NCBI GenBank assembly: GCA_030272155.1
Contig: CP126195.1
Location: 4,571,001 to 4,635,000, forward strand
Source: Tetradesmus obliquus
Lineage: Eukaryota; Chlorophyta; Chlorophyceae; Sphaeropleales; Scenedesmaceae
DNA length: 64,000 nt
Reading direction: 5' to 3'
Of this stretch, positions 58,601-64,000 are shown in pieces. Numbering within the stretch: position 1 is the stretch's first letter; every line of letters starts with the position of its first letter. Made by a program: the position numbers and the translations under genes. Under the pieces are notes generated by a model. The model did not search any database, was not told the DNA's origin, and was given only the letters and a program-made list of their open reading frames with translations.

Positions 58601-59761
58601 AGTCTGAGAGAAAGGCAGACCCCCAGACAGCTGCTGCTGCTGCTGCTGCTGCTGCCCCAACTCTTGTGATGAAGCATACGGTTGATATGTCCCTGCTGCT
58701 CCATTTTGGTAGCTGCTTGCACCGCCCATATGTGCACTTTGTGACAGGTGAGGGTCGCTGAACTGTGTAGGGCCACTCCCAGGGTACTGCCCTGCAAGTC
58801 CGCTGTTATACTGACTCGCCAGCGATGACAGGTCGTCACTAGCACTGTCATAAGTGCTGCCTGTGACACTCTGGTAGTAGCTCTGCAGGAACCCGGGGAC
58901 ATCACTGCTGCTGCTGCTGCTGCTGGGGTAGCCGCCAGCCATGCCTTGATACTGAGATTGGCCATACAGTCCACTGCTCAGCTGAGATTGAGACTGCATG
59001 CCATAGCCTGTTAGGCCAGTTGAGGTGCCGCTGATGCCTGCCCTGAGACCAGTCATGAATGTGCTGAGTAGGGAGGTCAGCTGCAGCAGTGAGCGCCCGT
59101 ACCTTGGGTGGAAGGTGTGCGCCAGTGCTGGCATGCTGAGTGCTAGCTGCTGCTGCTGCTGCTGCTGCTGTTGCAGCCGGCGGCCTGTCAAGCGCAGCTT
59201 GAACCGCAGCAGTGCATTCTGGCCAACCGTGCTGCTGCTGCTGATGCTGCCTTGGTTGGGGTGGTTGCTCTGTTGCTGGCTGCTGTTGCTGCTGATGGCT
59301 GCTGCCAGGCCCACTGCCATCTTCTTGCCACAGTAAGACATGATGAAGCCTCCGCTGACATGGCAGCGAAAAATGCCTGCACTGCTGGCATAGCACTGTG
59401 TGCCTTGTGCTTTACTTGTGCAGTTGACCTGCTGCAACAGCCCTGTATCTTCAGGGCAAAAAAATTTGTGCCGGTGTGCTGGGGTGTTGGGGATGCACTG
59501 CTGCCCGCTGCACCAGGCAAACAGCGGGCATAGCTGGCCACAGACATGAGACGAGGGTGTGCATAGCGACTGCTTTCCTGTTTGGCCATCTATGCATTGG
59601 CTGCGCTTGCACAGATATGCCGGGCCGGGTGTGCAACCTCTTCCGCATGCCTGCGATGGTGCAGGGCATCTAGGCTCTCGCTGCAATGCTGAAGCAGATA
59701 CTGTACAAACAAAACAGAAGAACCAAAGCAACAGCAGCGGGCTGGCACGTCTATTAGCCAT
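57080..59761 (-). CDS. secreted Cys-rich protein with Gln/Ser/Tyr/Gly-rich domain
   Basis: Three exons, 59761-58115, 57832-57749 and 57385-57080, all phase 0, give 678 residues. The start is the ATG opening a signal peptide (MANRRASPLLLLWFFCFVCT). Residues ~28-150 hold many Cys (CGRGCTPGP, CKRSQC, CGQLCPLFAWCSGQQC, CYASSAGIFRC), probably disulphide-bonded. A long low-complexity region follows, with poly-Gln runs, SYG/YQG and SSS elements like those of prion-like or wall-associated proteins. Near 500-545 is a more ordered stretch, FMPAAYAPDLPNITYPCPDG, with PVGT repeats shared with exon 2 (YPVGTPVTYVPGTPANSM). The C-terminus is Ala/Gln-rich. I do not recognise the family; a cell-wall or extracellular-matrix role is inferred from the signal peptide, Cys and low-complexity domains. 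It is transcribed away from the SKA3-like gene, 341 bp between ATGs. Confidence 0.8.
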
Positions 59762-60102
59762 CTGTGAGTGCTTGCAAACATGTGATGGATGGGAGTTCCG
59801 GTGACTCCAGGCAAAACTACTTGAGAGCAAGTGCCGGCCCTTTCCAGCGAGTGCTCAATGCTACTGCTTGCAATCGATTGTCACGTTCACCTGACGGAAG
59901 CTGAACAAATCGTGCACTGTGCCACCCAAACCCTTCGTAACATAATTCAAGTTGTGAGAAGCCACCACCAGCAGCTTGCTGACATCGATATGCTTGAACC
60001 CGTAGATTGGTTATTGTTATTGTCAGCATGCAAGATTGTGTGCATAACAACAGCTTGATCGAGCAGAGTTGCTGTTGATTGCTGGGCACCAACCACGACA
60101 CG
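59762..60102. promoter_or_regulatory. divergent promoter interval (inferred)
   Basis: 341 bp separate the start codons of the secreted-protein gene (minus) and the SKA3-like gene (plus). It is less GC- and CAG-rich than the flanking exons (for example TTGGTTATTGTTATTGTCAG at 60008). No defined element can be named. Confidence 0.35.
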
Positions 60103-63100
60103 ATGTCATCAAAGTATCTTCTGGATCATATCTTATCAACTTTTGCTGGGGAGTTGCTGTCCTTCGTGCAACGGGCGAGCGACAGCATCAGTGCCCTCAA
60201 GCGGACAGTAGAGCAGCGGCCTTCTGCAGGAGGTACGTCGTTTTCTTTGTGTATGGGTTAGTTCTTTAATGTATTTATCAAGTTTCAGTGTAACATGGAC
60301 CACTTGCTGTCCCTGTAGTGCAAGATTTCAAGGAGTGCCTGGATGACTTGGAAGAGCAGGTGTCTGACTTCACAGAGGAGATACAGCAGCTTGTGACCTG
60401 CACGTCTGACACAACTTCTTTGGAGGTGCGAGGAGAGAGAAGGCCGTTATGTCAGGGCTGCACAGGCATGCAGCAGCACTCAACCGCCATGATGGTTGGC
60501 GCGCTGTCTGTTGTCAGTGCAGCAGGCGAGCAGGACCTAGCCCAGCGCATATGTCCTTCTTCAACATGCTCGACATGACTCACCTAAAGCATTTGCAATG
60601 TTGTCGTTGTTGTGCTCTTGGCTTGGCTGACACATGCTGACCCTGGCCTGATCATTGCATGGCTGGCTTTTGTCGTTGCAGGAGCTGATCGGGCATTGCA
60701 CAGCTGTGTACCATGCCAACAGGACAGCAGCGCTGCAGCTAGAGCAGCACCTGAGCCAGTACGGCTACCAGCAGCCTGCAGGAGCAGTGCTGGAGCCGGA
60801 AAACCCTGATGACTTCATCCAGCAGGATGATCAGCTGCAGCAGGGTGAGCGCAGCAGCTGCCATGCTGCCACGGAAGCATGATGGGCTTCGCATGCAGCC
60901 TTGAAACTTCTGTGTTGCATGGTGTTGTGTACTAACATGTGGTGGGGCTAGGCATGTTCCTGCTAGACGTGTCAGAGCTGTACAAGTGTTTTTTGCTTTC
61001 CATGCACTGCAGGCATGTATGGTGCAGCAGCAGATGCGCTGGAGCCCCCAATGACAGTGCTGGGCAGGCTGTCCTGCAAGGCTGCAGCAGGACACCTCAG
61101 CGCACTAGGCAGCATGCAGCAGCAGCGGCAAGCCTACTCGACTCCCACTTCACCTGTGAGTATGCCATCCACACAGTAGCAGCAGCTGGTATATAGTGCT
61201 GTCATAGCGTGAGGCTGACAGCACAGCAGCGCAGTGATGTTGCGGCAGTGCAGGGTCGCAGCAGGAGCATGTGTCCCGTGAGACAGCTAGCATGATTGTC
61301 GACACAACGTTCACGCTAAATTGACACAGCAGCAGGTGAATGACGCTGCCAAGCGCGAGCAGTCTAACCCTGGCACACGGCCAGCATCCAGCCAGTCATC
61401 TGCTTGCGCCAGGCATACTCTGTGTAGGCAGCTGCTGCAGTCAACGCCTCTGCTGGGGATGCATGTGCTGGTTGCAACTGCAGGTAAGCAAGCTGAGCTT
61501 GGCATCGCTCAAGCCAGGCCTGCCAACCAGCAGACTTGGCAGCAGCAGCCAGCCAGGCAGCCCCACTGGCGGCTACAGGGGCCCAGGCGTAGGGGGGCTC
61601 TGGGGCCCTGCAGCAGCAGCAGCAGCGCCTGGGCTGGGAGATACAGGGCCAGCACGTGCAGGTGAGCATGATCAGCCCATGCAGCAGCGTGCTGGAGCAG
61701 CTGCACAGCTGTTCCTGTAATGTAAGGGAAGGCGTCAGGTGTATTGGCCAATCGTCATCATTGCATACGCTGTCACCGCGCTGAGTTGTCATGCCTTTAG
61801 CCGCTGCACCTCATGTCCTAGCGCTATTCTAGCTCTCTTATCAAGTGATCGCCTCAACCCACATCTCACCCCCTCCCTCGCTACCCCAGGGCCGCCAGGC
61901 ACACAGCTGAAGCCACCGCAGCAGGATCGCAGCAGCTTTGGCACCACCAGCTCCACGCCCCCTGGGCTGCTGATGAGCCCCGGGGTGGCTGCGCTGGCCA
62001 ACAAGTATGCCACATCAAGTGTGGGAGGCAGCTCGGTGGGCTGCCTCAGCACAGGCATGGGCGGCAGTCAGCCCTCAACAGGTGTGTGATCAGCAAGGTT
62101 TGCATGTCTTGCAGCATGCAGGCAGTGCTGCGTGTGAGTGAGGGTTTGAGAGGGTGTGATCAGGCAAGAGTATGTGAGCAAGCGTTGGAGGCAGCTCGGT
62201 GGGCTGCCTCAGCACAGGCATGGGCATGGGCGACTGCCAGCCCTCAACAGGTGCGAGTTGTGAGAGGATAGACGTGTTTGATGCGAGCAGATGCGACCGT
62301 ATGACCAAGCTTCACGCACATGCTGCAGCGCCAGCCTTTGTCTCAACGGGTGTACATGTTTGAGCTGTTTCCAAGTGCATGTGCATGTTGGCATTTGGGC
62401 TGACACGCTGTTGTACTGCTGCCACTGCTGCTGCTGCTGCTGCTGCTGCAGGGCCTGTGCTGAAGCAGCTCCCTGCAGGCAGGGACCTGAGCCTGACATA
62501 TGGCTTGGATGACAGTCAGAGCCCCGACCTGCCCATCTTTGGCCGCGCAGCAGCAGCACACCCCAGCCATCATCATCAGCAGCAGGGATTGACTGCAGCA
62601 GCATGTGATGCAACAGCTGACGCAGACCAGACGACGCCTGATGCAGCAGCCAGCTCACAGCAGAGCGGCCAGCTCACAGCAGCAGCAGCAGCAGCAAAGG
62701 CTGGTGCTGCTGGTGATGACGAGGACACCACTGGGCAGCTGTACAGCAGCCTCATCCACAGCAACATGGGAGGCATGTCCAGCAGGGATGTTGACATGCA
62801 AGAGGATCAGGCAGAGGAGCCAGGTGTGTGCTAAGTGCTGTGGTTTATTGCCAGCTGCCTGGTGTTCTGCAACCTGCAGCACACCACTTGACAGGCGCTG
62901 CTGCCTGCTTGAGGTTGCCTGCATGCTTTTGTGTATGCAGAGCCATCGCCTGCCCACCGCTGTTCGCTCAGCCGCAAGCCCTGCATTCCCTGCTGTGTAC
63001 CCAGCAAGGCTTGGGTTGTATGGTAATAGACAGTAACGTCAGAATGCCTGTGTGCTTGTGCACTGCGCTGCTGCAGTGACGCCTCGTGCTGGCGCGTCCT

Positions 63101-64000
63101 GCCCCGGCACGCCCAAGGCGCCAGGCACAGCAGGCCGGCTGCCTGCGCAGTGGCACAGCAAGAAGATGCAGGAGCTGGATAGCCTGCAGGTGCGCAGCAG
63201 CAGCATGTAGCATGAAAGGCAGAACTCTGACTGTGCCTGACTCTCAAACATATGCCTGAGTGTGCAAGCAGCAGAAGCTGTATGCATGATGTGCAGCATC
63301 TTGATGCCGAGCAACCTGCAATGCCTCTGATTGAGCAGTCACGCAGTCGTGACAGATGCTAGCAGCAGCAGCAGCAGCAGCAGCAGAATTTATCAGCTGT
63401 CAATACCTGCATTGCAGTCCAGCTTATCAGCATTGCTTACTGATCATGCCCGTGCAGGCCGACCTGACCATCACGCTGAGCCAGATGAAGCGCACGCCCT
63501 CACGCAGCAGGCTGGCATCCCGTGCTGCTTGGCCAGAGGACTCAGACGAGGACGAGGAGCAGCCGCAACAGCAGCAGCGGCAGCAGGCGACGCAGCAGCA
63601 GCAGCAGCTACCTGGGAGGACGCCGGGCAGGGCTGCTGGTGCCAGCAGCAGCACCGCAGAGGATGCGGGTGACCAAGCAGGCCAAACAGCAGACCAGGTG
63701 CAGCATGGTAACATTGCAGCAGCAGCAGCAGCCAGCATGCAGCCGCCACCCTCTGCAGGTGGCACCAACCTGCAGCGACTGAGGCAGCGGCTGCAGGAGC
63801 AGCAGCAGCTGCGGCAGCAGCAGCAGCAGCAAGAGGCAGCAGCGCCTGCACTGCTGGCTGCCACTACACACCAGCCGAGCAGGAGCAGCAGGAACTCTGC
63901 AGCTCCTGCCAATGCAGCGGCTAAGGCTTCTGCTGCGGTGTCTTCGGCGGCAGCAGCGGCAGCAGCAGCAACAGCAGACCTGGAGAGCCTCATGGAGAGC
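60103..64000 (+). CDS. SKA3-like kinetochore protein candidate, 3' end outside window
   Basis: Nine exons seen: 60103-60232, 60319-60425, 60682-60844, 61013-61155, 61484-61661, 61890-62081, 62452-62823, 63077-63189 and 63458 to the window edge, 647 codons so far with consistent phases. The N-terminal ~135 residues are helical and coiled-coil-like (LLDHILSTFAGELLSFVQRA, CLDDLEEQVSDFTEEIQQL, ELIGHCTAVYHANRTAALQL) ending EQHLSQYGYQQP. The order and the Tyr-Gly-Tyr end resemble the SKA3 N-terminal helices that join the SKA complex. Later segments rich in Ser-Pro/Thr-Pro (STPTSP, TPPGLLMSPGVAALANKY, VTPRAGASCPGTPK) would suit CDK sites, as in SKA3. The C-terminal exon is Gln/Ala-rich. The match is by eye and modest; another coiled-coil division protein is possible. 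A 3'-end echo of exon 6 lies in the following intron. Confidence 0.6.
62190..62256 (+). repeat. exon echo: 3' end of SKA3-like exon 6 with donor
   Basis: GGCAGCTCGGTGGGCTGCCT then CAGCACAGGCATGGGC...CAGCCCTCAACAG|GTGCGA repeats the true exon end (62081), offset 163 bp at its start and 169 at its end because of a 6-bp insertion (ATGGGC duplication). Confidence 0.9.

Overview
This 64 kb window is nuclear DNA of a green alga, most likely a chlorophycean and probably from the Scenedesmus/Sphaeropleales side. The lineage is an inference. It rests on GC-rich, intron-dense genes, very heavy CAG/CTG/GCA trinucleotide content, TGTAA motifs downstream of some stops, and typical algal genes (PH-domain DGAT1, CALK-type aurora-like kinase, uS4 and uS9 proteins with plant/algal-style sequences). 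I found no tRNA, rRNA, CRISPR array, transposase or viral gene. Almost every gene must be assembled from exons; I did this by hand from GT-AG sites, reading phase and protein-family continuity.

Layout. (1) 904-8222, minus: a 2006-residue membrane-anchored subtilase-like protein with a PA14 domain whose catalytic Asp, His and oxyanion Asn are lost. (2) 9967-12711, plus: 40S ribosomal protein S9 (uS4). (3) 13778-19659, plus: GT4-type glycosyltransferase, 12 exons. (4) 22032-24921, minus: secreted, probably GPI-anchored protein with two related Cys domains and an apparent 1-nt frameshift at a palindrome. (5) 25815-28972, minus: 40S ribosomal protein S16 (uS9). (6) 31194-33172, plus: GT71-type mannosyltransferase. 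(7) 33212-33850, minus: small hypothetical gene, divergent from DGAT1. (8) 33944-41570, plus: 978-residue PH-DGAT1. (9) 43451-51373, plus: aurora-like kinase with a ~1100-residue Gln/Ala/Ser-rich tail. (10) 57080-59761, minus: secreted Cys-rich plus Gln/Ser/Tyr-rich protein. (11) 60103 to beyond 64000, plus: SKA3-like kinetochore candidate, 3' end outside the window.

The most striking feature is not a gene. Six of the eleven genes (both ribosomal proteins, the GT4 gene, DGAT1, the kinase and the SKA3-like gene) carry 'exon echoes': partial, diverged copies of an exon boundary, with splice dinucleotide, placed inside the adjacent intron. Offsets are mostly 113-170 bp. A spacing of exactly 117 bp recurs at four separate loci, including two perfect-period triplications in the kinase gene that stay open in frame. 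I see none in the other five genes. A related array of five 28-bp repeats at 14046-14190 reproduces one 5' splice site five times. Coding strands carry CAG-type repeats in exons and CTG-type repeats in introns, where (CTG)n often sits directly before the 3' splice site.

Together the genes look like ordinary algal housekeeping (translation, glycan synthesis, triacylglycerol synthesis, mitosis/cilia signalling) plus lineage-specific secreted proteins. Neighbours are not operons; several pairs are divergent or convergent and may share promoters or 3' regions.
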